Origin: a virus
Strand: one strand, 5' to 3'
DNA: 44,281 nucleotides
IMG/VR virus record: IMGVR_UViG_3300030118_002191
Location: 1 to 44,281 of that record
How positions within the stretch are numbered: position 1 is the first letter of the stretch; each line of letters opens with the position of its first letter. This document shows, piece after piece, positions 1 to 7,563 of the stretch. The translations under genes were made by a program, and so were the position numbers. Under the pieces are notes generated by a model. It saw nothing but the letters and a program-made list of their open reading frames with translations. It made no database searches and had not been told where the DNA came from.

Positions 1-1256
1 TCAGCATCTAAACCACTTCCACTTCCGTCTACTGTTTTTATAAGAGTTAGTATTTCAGAAGCTGATTGATCTGCAGTAGCTCCAGCTTCTATACCATCTA
101 ACTTATTATCTTTTGCACTAGTATATGCAAGAGATGCTGTACCATTAATAGTCAGTGCATCTGTTTCAAGTGTACCATCTACGTCTACATCACCACTAAT
201 ATCTAAAGATACAGCAGTAATACCTCCATCTTCTCCGTCTATTACAAAGAAAGGACTATTTGCAGCATTGTGTCTACCTACTTCAAAACTTGCATTACTT
301 GTATTATTAGCATTTGAATCTAAATCAATATATACAGCTCCATAAGATGAAATTAATAAATCATCTGCAGCGTTACCGCTGTCATCTCTTGAGAAAATTC
401 CATGATGCTGACTTTTATCTCCATAAAAAGTAATACCACCAGCTCTTGGCAAGTGAATATATCTTGTTTGAGTACTGCTATCTTCTCTAAAACTTAAATT
501 ACCACTATTGTCAAATTGTGCTAGTTCTACTGCTGTTCCACTATCTAAATCATTGTCAGTACCTTTTAAGAAACGAACAGTACCAGTTCCATTATTTGTT
601 TCATCACAAGCGATATAAATATGATTTACACCAGTTAACGATACTCCATTAGCAGTTGAGTGTGTGTCATCATCTAATACTAATCTATTAGTACCATTGC
701 TATTTCCGTGTATATCATCTACTGATATTGTACCAGATGTAGTAAATCCTGCAGCTGTAATTGTCCCACTGGTTGTATCATTAGCATTATTTTTAATAAA
801 ATCATCTGGTATTCTTGCTGAAGCGAGAGTTCCAGATACCACCTTACTTGCAGGAATATCATCTACTAATGCTAAATCACCCAAACTCGAAGCATCTGCT
901 TTACCACTAATTCTTGTAGTAACATGGTCATATATTTGATCACCAGTTGCTAAAGTTGTAGCACCGTTAGAAACTGCAGCCGTATTTAAAACAGCTCCAG
1001 TTCCTAACCCTAAATTACTTCTTGCACCACTAGCACTAGATGCTCCAGTACCACCATTAGCTACTGATAAATCAGTACCAGACCAGTTAGAATTGTTTAC
1101 AGAAGATAATCCACCGCCAATTTCAACTACACTGCTACTATCTCCATCATGAATATACAATTTATTATTTGTATAATCATAAGCTAACTCATAAGCTGCA
1201 ATTTCACTGGTAGTAGGTGCACCACTACCTCTTTTTATTTGTACTGTATTAGACAT
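1..1256 (-). CDS. Tail fibre protein, N-terminal 418 residues (cut by window start)
   Basis: Open reading frame from ATG at 1256 to the window edge with no stop. It begins MSNTVQIKRGSGAPTTSE and continues with AAYELAYDYTNNKLYIHDGD, the entry module of many marine phage fibres. The rest is low-complexity Ser/Thr/Gly/Asp-rich repeat, and the last residues visible are TVDGSGSGLDA. A segment LGDLALVDDIPASKVVSGT recurs, slightly altered, in the fibre fragment at the other window end, so the two pieces look like one gene with an internal duplication. It is downstream of the other fibre genes on the leftward late arm. Role inferred: host-contact fibre. The join with 43611-44281 is inference from reading frame and motif (see findings). 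Confidence 0.85.
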   Translation of the reverse strand, partial: MSNTVQIKRGSGAPTTSEIAAYELAYDYTNNKLYIHDGDSSSVVEIGGGLSSVNNSNWSGTDLSVANGGTGASSASGARSNLGLGTGAVLNTAAVSNGATTLATGDQIYDHVTTRISGKADASSLGDLALVDDIPASKVVSGTLASARIPDDFIKNNANDTTSGTITAAGFTTSGTISVDDIHGNSNGTNRLVLDDDTHSTANGVSLTGVNHIYIACDETNNGTGTVRFLKGTDNDLDSGTAVELAQFDNSGNLSFREDSSTQTRYIHLPRAGGITFYGDKSQHHGIFSRDDSGNAADDLLISSYGAVYIDLDSNANNTSNASFEVGRHNAANSPFFVIDGEDGGITAVSLDISGDVDVDGTLETDALTINGTASLAYTSAKDNKLDGIEAGATADQSASEILTLIKTVDGSGSGLDA

Positions 1257-1265
1257 TTAACTTCC

Positions 1266-2903
1266 TTAATATGTACCGCAGTTAATAGTAGCACCTGTTA
1301 TTGCAGTTGCTGCTACTGAACCAAACTTAGCATTACCTAATGTTCCTGAGTATGTTTCGCTAGATTCAGATGCATCAGATATATACATAAATGAATTATC
1401 TGTATCATCCATACCAAAGAATCCAGTTTTTGCACCGCCACTATTCCATTTAAACTCTATACCTCTATCTTTACCATCATCTAAACCTGCACTTGATGCA
1501 CCTCCCAATGTAAAGATAGGATCATCAATTTTTACAACAGTAGATTCAACAGTTGTAGTAGTTCCTTCTACTTGCAAATCTCCTACAATAGTAACTTTTT
1601 TGTTATTATCAATAGTCATTGCTTCTGATGCTGTTTCACTATTACCTACTTTAAATACAAGCTTTGTAGCATTAGAAGTAGAAGTAAAAGTTCCCGCTGC
1701 AACAGCTTCAATAGAAGCTGCTAGTAATCTAGCATCTCCTGTAGTAGCTTCATCTGGTGCTGCAAAGTCTATAGCACCTAATACATCATTTGCTGCTACA
1801 GCTGATTCACTAGTGTATAATCTTAATCTAGCACCTGTACCTGTTTTAATTTGAGTATTACTTGTAAAGTTTAAACCTTGATTAAAGGTAACTGCACCAG
1901 TTACTCCAATAGTAAATGCAGTTTGTCCAGCACTACCATTATTATTATACTTATAGGTATTTGCTATTACATTACTACCAACTAAATTTGTTGTACTTAA
2001 AGAACCAGCAGTTAATGTACCAGGTATTGATACTGCTCCGTCACTAGCTTGTACTTTAAACGCATTGGCATCAGATGTATCTTTTACAACAAGATCTACA
2101 TCAGCATTTCCATCTCCAATAATAACTTCATCTTGTGTGTCGTCTTTTACTTTTAAAAATACAGTACTACTATGTGCCATTAATCTAATTTCATTATCAG
2201 TACTAAAGTCTATATAATGGTCATCTGCTGCACTACCAACTCTTAAATTAGCATTATGAAGACCAGTAATTGTTGACTGAGTAGGATTAACAGTAAAGCT
2301 TCTATTTGCTCCACCATCAAAAGTTCCTCCAGCTGATAATAAACCATTACCTGCTGTTAAAGCAAATGGTGTTTTTAATACAGATAATGTATCACTTGAT
2401 AATTCTAATGTACTAGTATCTGCTACATTAGTATTTAACATTGTTCCTTCAACAGAATCAGCTTGAATTGTTGCTGCTCCTCCAGAAGCTATAAGAACAT
2501 CTCCTCCAGTAACTCCAGCGTATATTTCATTTTTAAGATTACCAAATGTTATCTTTTTTAAAGAACCATTATCAGATAATGCAAAATGATCTTGTGTATT
2601 ATGTACTCCTGAAGTTATTGCATTGTTAATATTTCCAATATCTAAAGATATTGTTGAACTATTATCAGTATTTCCAACAGCAATCGATCCAGCTATACCA
2701 TCACCATATGTCAAATCAGACAATAATGGTAAATGCACAGTAGTTGCTGCATCATCAGCTTGATCATTTACTGTAATTCTACCAATAAATAATTGACTGT
2801 CTTTGTTTTGAAATGCTAATTCACCATAATGCAACCCAGAAGGTAGTGTAGTTGCATCAAAGTCTGAGTTGGCATTTCTTTTAATTTTAATTTTATTACT
2901 CAT
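1266..2903 (-). CDS. Tail fibre / virion structural protein, 545 aa
   Basis: Begins MSNKIKIKRNANSDFDATTL and LHYGELAFQNKDSQLFIGR, the same type of entry module as the neighbouring fibre. It ends with a module containing VEGTTTTVESTVVKIDDPIF, followed by DRGIEFKWNSGGAKTGFFGM. That pair is widespread in marine cyanophage and uncultured marine phage fibre proteins. The middle is Ser/Thr/Asn/Gly-rich and contains SAADDHYIDFSTDNEIRLMA, typical of beta-helical fibre shafts. There is no C-terminal S74 chaperone, unlike the next fibre. A good ribosome site (AAGGGG) precedes the ATG at 2903. Ten bases separate it from the downstream fibre start. The role as a fibre is inferred from family resemblance; the receptor is unknown. 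Confidence 0.85.
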   Translation of the reverse strand: MSNKIKIKRNANSDFDATTLPSGLHYGELAFQNKDSQLFIGRITVNDQADDAATTVHLPLLSDLTYGDGIAGSIAVGNTDNSSTISLDIGNINNAITSGVHNTQDHFALSDNGSLKKITFGNLKNEIYAGVTGGDVLIASGGAATIQADSVEGTMLNTNVADTSTLELSSDTLSVLKTPFALTAGNGLLSAGGTFDGGANRSFTVNPTQSTITGLHNANLRVGSAADDHYIDFSTDNEIRLMAHSSTVFLKVKDDTQDEVIIGDGNADVDLVVKDTSDANAFKVQASDGAVSIPGTLTAGSLSTTNLVGSNVIANTYKYNNNGSAGQTAFTIGVTGAVTFNQGLNFTSNTQIKTGTGARLRLYTSESAVAANDVLGAIDFAAPDEATTGDARLLAASIEAVAAGTFTSTSNATKLVFKVGNSETASEAMTIDNNKKVTIVGDLQVEGTTTTVESTVVKIDDPIFTLGGASSAGLDDGKDRGIEFKWNSGGAKTGFFGMDDTDNSFMYISDASESSETYSGTLGNAKFGSVAATAITGATINCGTY

Positions 2904-2915
2904 ATCTTACCCCTT

Positions 2916-3176
2916 TTATATAAATGTTCCACCATTTATGTCGTTATCATCTATCCATTTACCTGATGCTGCATCATACTTTAACACTGCACCATTAGCA
3001 GGGCTAGTAATATTAGTATCAGTTAATTCTGAAACGGTATCTTCTCCAAAATTCTCAGCATCTGTAATAACTACATCAGCTGTACCGTTATCAATTTTTA
3101 ATTTATTATCATCATAAAAAACAATTTTTTTATACACATCTTTAATTTTATTCGGACTTGTTAAACTTCCACCCAT
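2916..3176 (-). CDS. Short fibre-associated protein, 86 aa
   Basis: A small acidic protein with YKKIVFYDDNKLKIDNGTAD and the motif GAVLKYDAASGKWI. The second motif is a common segment of marine phage fibre and baseplate-like proteins, where it appears as a short beta module. The gene sits directly upstream of the 545-aa fibre and is cotranscribed with it. It may be a separate adaptor between tail and fibre, or the detached N-terminal part of a fibre. No enzymatic motif is visible. Function is inferred from neighbourhood only. Confidence 0.75.
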   Translation of the reverse strand: MGGSLTSPNKIKDVYKKIVFYDDNKLKIDNGTADVVITDAENFGEDTVSELTDTNITSPANGAVLKYDAASGKWIDDNDINGGTFI

Positions 3177-3185
3177 AATTATCTC

Positions 3186-3431
3186 CTATGTATTTTTTAT
3201 CATATCTTCATAAACTGGATCTGAAACCGCAGGAACATCAGTATATAAAGCATTTCTTTGTTGTCTAGTAAGTTTTGCAACATCAGTATATATATTGCTT
3301 GCAGGATCTGTAACATCAGAAAAGTTTTCATTTATATTATCATTAAAGTGATGAATTAAATCACTTAAAGATATATTATGGTCATCAAAAGATGTTAAAC
3401 CAAATTGTCCTATTCTAAATGTATTTGCCAT
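3186..3431 (-). CDS. Small conserved-type phage protein, 81 aa, unknown
   Basis: Begins MANTFRIGQFGLTSFDDHNI and continues with a predicted helical stretch LSDLIHHFNDNINENFSDV. No recognised domain. Its ATG overlaps the last base of the upstream 142-aa gene, which indicates translational coupling inside the connector-to-fibre stretch. The position suggests a minor tail or fibre-attachment component, but the sequence itself does not prove it. Confidence 0.7.
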   Translation of the reverse strand: MANTFRIGQFGLTSFDDHNISLSDLIHHFNDNINENFSDVTDPASNIYTDVAKLTRQQRNALYTDVPAVSDPVYEDMIKNT

Positions 3432-3859
3432 TAAAAACTATGTTGCACTATTCTTCTTCTGCCGCTTATACGACCTCTATTTGCAAAGGTTTTACCTTCT
3501 TTTATTCCTTTTTCAAATTTTTTCTCAAAATATGGAGCCATAGCTATCATATCTGGTTTTGTTTCATAACCTAGTTGTATAGCTTTATCAACCAAGTATT
3601 GATGAAATTGTGTAGGAATTTCACTTTCTTCTATCATTAAAGTTGTGTTTGTCAATGTAGAAGTACCACTAGAGTCTACACCAAAGTGTAAAGCTTTCTT
3701 GTGATAAAACAATGTTATTTCATGTACAGCATCTACACTTGTAAAAAGATTTTTTTCAGATGAATTTGTATTCATCAATGCTATTGCAATAGAATCTCTT
3801 TCTACCCAGTATACATGTTGTTTTGTAATTCTTGAATCTGCGTCGTGTCTATGTGTCAT
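3431..3859 (-). CDS. Putative head-tail connector / neck protein, 142 aa
   Basis: Soluble protein with mixed alpha/beta character and a basic C-terminus (NRGRISGRRRIVQHSF). Part of the sequence, ALHFGVDSSGTSTLTNTTLM followed by a helix around YLVDKAIQLGYE, resembles small adaptor subunits encoded between capsid and tail genes. It overlaps the upstream 104-aa gene by about 11 bases and the downstream gene by one base. I do not recognise a named family. The assignment rests on gene order (capsid, connectors, fibres) and is inference. Confidence 0.6.
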   Translation of the reverse strand: MTHRHDADSRITKQHVYWVERDSIAIALMNTNSSEKNLFTSVDAVHEITLFYHKKALHFGVDSSGTSTLTNTTLMIEESEIPTQFHQYLVDKAIQLGYETKPDMIAMAPYFEKKFEKGIKEGKTFANRGRISGRRRIVQHSF

Positions 3860-4133
3860 CTAAATCCCTATACTGTGGTCTACCAATTAATCTTTTAATG
3901 TTTTTAACATTACCTTCACTGTCTTTCATATCAACAGATTTAATTTCAATAATACTATCTTTTAGTCCATAATATCTTTGATTAGCTACTGTATTAAATT
4001 TTGTAGCTTCATCTAATATTAAAGTTCTTTGACAAAACTCATCCGATGCTTGGTTAAGTAAATTAATAACTTCTACAGTACCTAGATCAGGATGATGTTT
4101 TTGTACTTGTTCAATCATTTGCTGAAGCTTCAT
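3849..4133 (-). CDS. Putative head-tail adaptor (P22 gp4-like), 94 aa
   Basis: I place the start at the ATG at 4133 (MKLQQMIEQVQKHHP) because it has a GGAG ribosome site about 6 bases upstream. The longer reading frame from 4163 has no such site. The pattern of an N-terminal helix, then LLNQASDEFCQRTLILDEAT, then QRYYGLKDSIIEIKSVDMKD is the usual order in phage tail-accessory/adaptor proteins (NEAQ-FC-RRT, then Y-LP-D-I-I-EI--V). That points to a ring component beneath the portal. It overlaps the preceding gene end by 23 bases, and its own end overlaps the next gene. Confidence 0.6.
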   Translation of the reverse strand: MKLQQMIEQVQKHHPDLGTVEVINLLNQASDEFCQRTLILDEATKFNTVANQRYYGLKDSIIEIKSVDMKDSEGNVKNIKRLIGRPQYRDLDDT

Positions 4134-4965
4134 TTGGCACTCCTGTTGGTTGCATAGGTACATTGCTATACATTCTTAAAAACTCCATAAGTCTTGAAGA
4201 AGTCTTAAAATACTGACTTTCATACCAACCATACTGAGAGGTATCACCTGTAAGTTCTGTTTGATATGTTTGTAAATAGGTACTTATTTTATTTAAATAT
4301 GTAGTAGCTAATTCTACATCTTCATCAACAATATAGTCACTTGCAATATTAAACCATTTGTTAATATTAATTCTATCTGATTCTGTATTAACATCACCGC
4401 TAGCGTCTATATTAGTTAAATTTGTAGCTCCTGTAGGTTTATCTATTTCATTCATTCTTTTTTGTAAAACTTGTAAAGCAGCATATAAAACTACTCCTAT
4501 AAAAAATTCAGAAGGTAAATTAGGAATACTAGTAACACCTAAACCAAAAGATACATCTGGAGATATATGTTTTACTTTTCCTGCTTGTTGTGCATCGGGT
4601 GTTGGTAATATTTTTAAAGTATTATTTTCTATAAAATATTTAGGATCGTTTAATGTAGCAAAATAAATACTATTAGGATCAACAGCATTTAAACTGTTAG
4701 CATAGCTTATTCTAGTACATACTCTTACATTTCCACCAGAATTAGAATCTTCTCTCGTAACAGCAATAATATCTACAATAGCATTTAATCCCATTCCGTC
4801 ACTATTTGTAACATTATCAGATTGCATTAGTCTTTCAGCGTGTGCAGGGTTTCTTGCAATAATTTTATTAATATATCTGTTACCTTCTTTACAGAAAGAT
4901 TCTGTTTCCGATGTAATATCAGATACGCTACCAACTATTGCTTCTATATCAGTTTGTAAACTCAC
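4111..4965 (-). CDS. Putative neck / head completion protein, 284 aa
   Basis: Begins MSLQTDIEAIVGSVSDITSE, followed by an all-helical region with FCKEGNRYINKIIARNPAHA. In the middle, NNTLKILPTPD and LPSEFFIGVVLYAALQVLQK are typical of marine phage virion proteins of the connector region, where a conserved EFF-VLYAA-Q-L-K helix follows a short beta domain. Between residues 190 and 280 it is helical with no obvious catalytic site. It is cotranscribed, and its start overlaps the end of the 70-aa gene by four bases. The role in the neck is inferred from order and composition. Confidence 0.6.
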   Translation of the reverse strand: MSLQTDIEAIVGSVSDITSETESFCKEGNRYINKIIARNPAHAERLMQSDNVTNSDGMGLNAIVDIIAVTREDSNSGGNVRVCTRISYANSLNAVDPNSIYFATLNDPKYFIENNTLKILPTPDAQQAGKVKHISPDVSFGLGVTSIPNLPSEFFIGVVLYAALQVLQKRMNEIDKPTGATNLTNIDASGDVNTESDRININKWFNIASDYIVDEDVELATTYLNKISTYLQTYQTELTGDTSQYGWYESQYFKTSSRLMEFLRMYSNVPMQPTGVPNEASAND

Positions 4966-5174
4966 AGTTTCATTCCTACTTTTTTCCTTAGTACATCAGC
5001 TGCACTTTGTAATCCAGTTTCTCTATACATTTGTTTTTGTATACCTTTTGCTTTAGCTAAATCTAAATTTTCAGAAGTATCTTTTAACTCTTGTAAACTA
5101 GGATTAAATAAACTATCCTTACGTTTTCTTTTGCCTAAAGCTAATAATTGCCTGGCTGCTCTAGTTACCATCAT
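4962..5174 (-). CDS. Small basic protein after capsid gene, 70 aa
   Basis: Basic, probably helical protein (ARQLLALGKRKRKDSLFN near the N-terminus). The start has two adjacent ATG codons, with GGAG placed about 6 bases upstream of the first. It is the first gene after the capsid gene and is separated from it by a strong GC hairpin. No known domain seen. It could be a capsid-associated or packaging-related small protein; this is unresolved. Confidence 0.65.
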   Translation of the reverse strand: MMVTRAARQLLALGKRKRKDSLFNPSLQELKDTSENLDLAKAKGIQKQMYRETGLQSAADVLRKKVGMKL

Positions 5175-5191
5175 AATTTTCTCCTATTATA

Positions 5192-5215
5192 AGGGGGGAA
5201 TATTTCATCCCCCCT
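5192..5215 (-). terminator. G6/C6 hairpin just downstream of the capsid gene
   Basis: A 7-bp perfect inverted repeat (AGGGGGG / CCCCCCT) with a 10-base AT-rich loop, in an otherwise AT-rich genome. On the leftward transcript it lies 8 bases past the capsid stop codon and is followed by TATAAT rather than a long U-run. It may be a partial terminator or a stable 3-prime end that protects capsid mRNA and lowers expression of the genes beyond. Confidence 0.6.
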
Positions 5216-5222
5216 ATTTGTA

Positions 5223-6653
5223 TTAACTAAACTGTAATACAGTGTGTGTTTCTGGTAAAGAAATTTCTAGACCTGCTTCTGTAAGAATCATGTCTTTTCT
5301 TCCGTCAACACCGTTGGTTTGAACATTAGTGATAATTTGTGTATCTCTTGATACTCCATTACCTTCTAATGGTCTGTAAGCAACGTTAGCAAGGTCAATC
5401 ATGATAGCAGTGTTTTCATGTTGATTTCTAAACAATGGTTCCATAACTAAGTTAAGTCCACCATAGATTGTAGAAATTCTAGTAACATTGATTCCAAAAT
5501 CATTTTGAATGTTTTGTAAATCAAAACCACTACCTACTTGACTGTTTAATGCCATTGTATTACCTAAGAAAGAGCTTCCACCTAATTTGTTAAAGAAAGA
5601 CATAACCTTTCTTGAACAAAGAACAAGTTTCTCTCCTGAGTTACCTGATTCTGGTGAGAATACATCTTCCATAGAATCTACGAAGTGATCGTAGTTAGTT
5701 GAAGAATATGCGAAAGTTTTCACTTTACCATATTGTTCAGTGTAAGGTAAAATACCATGCGTTCTACGTAATGGTCCAGATGCTGTTGAGTCATCTGTTC
5801 CCATACCGAATAAGAATGCATGTTCAAGATCCATCTTATGTTCCATAAGTTTTTCTTGATACACTCTTTGGTATTCATTAGAAACACCACGATAACGTGT
5901 AGCTAATGCTGTACCTGAGAATAAAGGAACAAGAGTTTTAAAGATCTGTGTATATCCTTCTCTTGAGAAAAACTCATCTCTCCATCCTTCAAGTGTGTTA
6001 CCGTCATGTCCTTCAGCGTATGCTGAACCAACAACCTGACCTGTAAAGCCAGCATCCAAACGAAGGTGATCATCTGCACCTGGTGAAATTTCACCTTTAG
6101 TTGCAGCGTCTTGTCCATCGCCAGTTCTTGTTGGTATTAATATTGCTTTTAGGAATGTAGCACTAACAGCTGAATAAGCTGAGTTTGCATTATCTACAGC
6201 TGTTATTCTGTAGTAAGCAATTACAGGTTTATCAGAACCGTCAGAACCATCTTCGTCCCATTCGCCTTTTATTGCAACAATTTGACCTACAATCATAAAT
6301 TCAGGTCTTACTGCTACGCTTACTTCTCTTCCAAATTGATCGTATAGCACTTCTAGTCTAAGATCTGTTACTGCCCAGTTTCCTGAGTTGTAATTTGTAA
6401 CATCTTTAGCAACTGCTATTTGGAAATTACGTCTTTGATACTGATGTCTTTGTTCTAAGAACTTAAAGACAGGATCGTCAGTTGGTTTTTTTCCAATTTT
6501 GTTCAAATATGCAAGAAAAGGTGATTGTTGAGGAGCTAATTCAGCAACTCTTTCTCCAAAATTATAGATTCTTCTAGAATCATTAATACTGGAAGCGCTT
6601 CCATTAGCACCATCTAGGGTTACCCCTGTTGAGATACTATATTGATCTGCCAT
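5223..6653 (-). CDS. Major capsid protein, 476 aa
   Basis: Follows the scaffold gene by 17 bases and is followed by the strong hairpin, the classical place for the most abundant virion protein. The N-terminal region has RRIYNFGERVAELAPQQSPF, which matches the start of the HK97-like shell domain in several podovirus capsid families (arm, then F--R---L-P--SPFL--I). The remainder alternates beta-strands and helices (REGYTQIFKTLVPLF, EYQRVYQEKLMEHKMDLEHA) and ends in a beta-rich tail. Length is normal for an HK97-fold subunit of about 45-55 kDa. Codon choice here is richer in C/G third positions than in neighbouring genes (for example CGT, CTG, GGT), consistent with high expression. Fold assignment is inferred. 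Confidence 0.88.
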   Translation of the reverse strand: MADQYSISTGVTLDGANGSASSINDSRRIYNFGERVAELAPQQSPFLAYLNKIGKKPTDDPVFKFLEQRHQYQRRNFQIAVAKDVTNYNSGNWAVTDLRLEVLYDQFGREVSVAVRPEFMIVGQIVAIKGEWDEDGSDGSDKPVIAYYRITAVDNANSAYSAVSATFLKAILIPTRTGDGQDAATKGEISPGADDHLRLDAGFTGQVVGSAYAEGHDGNTLEGWRDEFFSREGYTQIFKTLVPLFSGTALATRYRGVSNEYQRVYQEKLMEHKMDLEHAFLFGMGTDDSTASGPLRRTHGILPYTEQYGKVKTFAYSSTNYDHFVDSMEDVFSPESGNSGEKLVLCSRKVMSFFNKLGGSSFLGNTMALNSQVGSGFDLQNIQNDFGINVTRISTIYGGLNLVMEPLFRNQHENTAIMIDLANVAYRPLEGNGVSRDTQIITNVQTNGVDGRKDMILTEAGLEISLPETHTVLQFS

Positions 6654-6670
6654 TTGTCATCTTCTCCTAA

Positions 6671-7555
6671 TTAAAACGGATTCTTTTTTTGATAATTTTG
6701 TATCATAGAATCCATCATTTTATCTTCTACTTTTTTAGATGACTGCATATTGACACTAGGTTGAGTACTAATAGGTTTAGGTATATTCAACTTCTGTTGT
6801 CTTTGTGCCATTTCACTTGCTCTTGGATCTATTACATTTGGAGCTACTGGGATGTTTTCACTTTCCGTTGAGCTTAATGCCTTATGCAATTTAACCAAAT
6901 TGTCTAACGACAATGAATCTGGTGATGACATTGTTTTAACAAAATCAGCTGCTTGTTCAGGAGTGTACTGATACTGAGCTTGTAAGTCTGAAACAAGTTG
7001 TTGTTGAGAGTTCAACTTACGTTGTTCTGCAATTTGTTTCTCACTAATCTCATTTCGTACATTTTCCTGTTCCATAAGATATTCAGTCATATCGTCTAAA
7101 TATCTTTCTCTATCTGCCAAATATTTTGCAGATTTACTATTAGGGTCTGTTAGTGCCTCGGAATTATCAAAATCTGCAGGCTTCACAGGTTTAGTAGGTT
7201 TTTCTACTATCTGTTTAGCAGGAACTTCTGGAGCAGGTTGTGAAGGAGTTGAAGCTTTCGACTTAAGCTCCTCTAACTCTTTTCTCAATGCATCTACTTC
7301 CTGAGTTTTCTTGTCTGCCTGACTTTGCCAGTACTGAAATTGTGCTGGATCTTCCTTTTGATTATTAACTACAGGTACTTCAGCAGGTTCACTTTGTGTT
7401 AAAGGTTCAGGGTTCTCGGCCATTTTAGCTACAAAACCGTCTGTATCTCCCCCAAACACTTCTTTAAAAATGTCTGCATCACTTCCTGAAACAGCAGCAG
7501 TCCCGCTAGTTTCATTCAATTGTTCTGTATTTAATATCTCATTTGTATTACTCAT
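6671..7555 (-). CDS. Capsid scaffold protein, 294 aa
   Basis: Strongly acidic, Gln/Glu/Ser-rich and mostly helical. A coiled-coil segment runs through SQADKKTQEVDALRKELEEL, a Pro-rich linker follows (PSQPAPEVPAKQIVEKPTKP), and a second helical region carries YLMEQENVRNEISEKQIAEQ. It ends with a short basic tail (SMIQNYQKKNPF), which in scaffolds usually docks on the capsid subunit. Position between portal and capsid genes, composition and tail all fit a scaffold. No protease domain is seen here or nearby. Confidence 0.85.
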   Translation of the reverse strand: MSNTNEILNTEQLNETSGTAAVSGSDADIFKEVFGGDTDGFVAKMAENPEPLTQSEPAEVPVVNNQKEDPAQFQYWQSQADKKTQEVDALRKELEELKSKASTPSQPAPEVPAKQIVEKPTKPVKPADFDNSEALTDPNSKSAKYLADRERYLDDMTEYLMEQENVRNEISEKQIAEQRKLNSQQQLVSDLQAQYQYTPEQAADFVKTMSSPDSLSLDNLVKLHKALSSTESENIPVAPNVIDPRASEMAQRQQKLNIPKPISTQPSVNMQSSKKVEDKMMDSMIQNYQKKNPF

Positions 7556-7563
7556 TTATCCTC

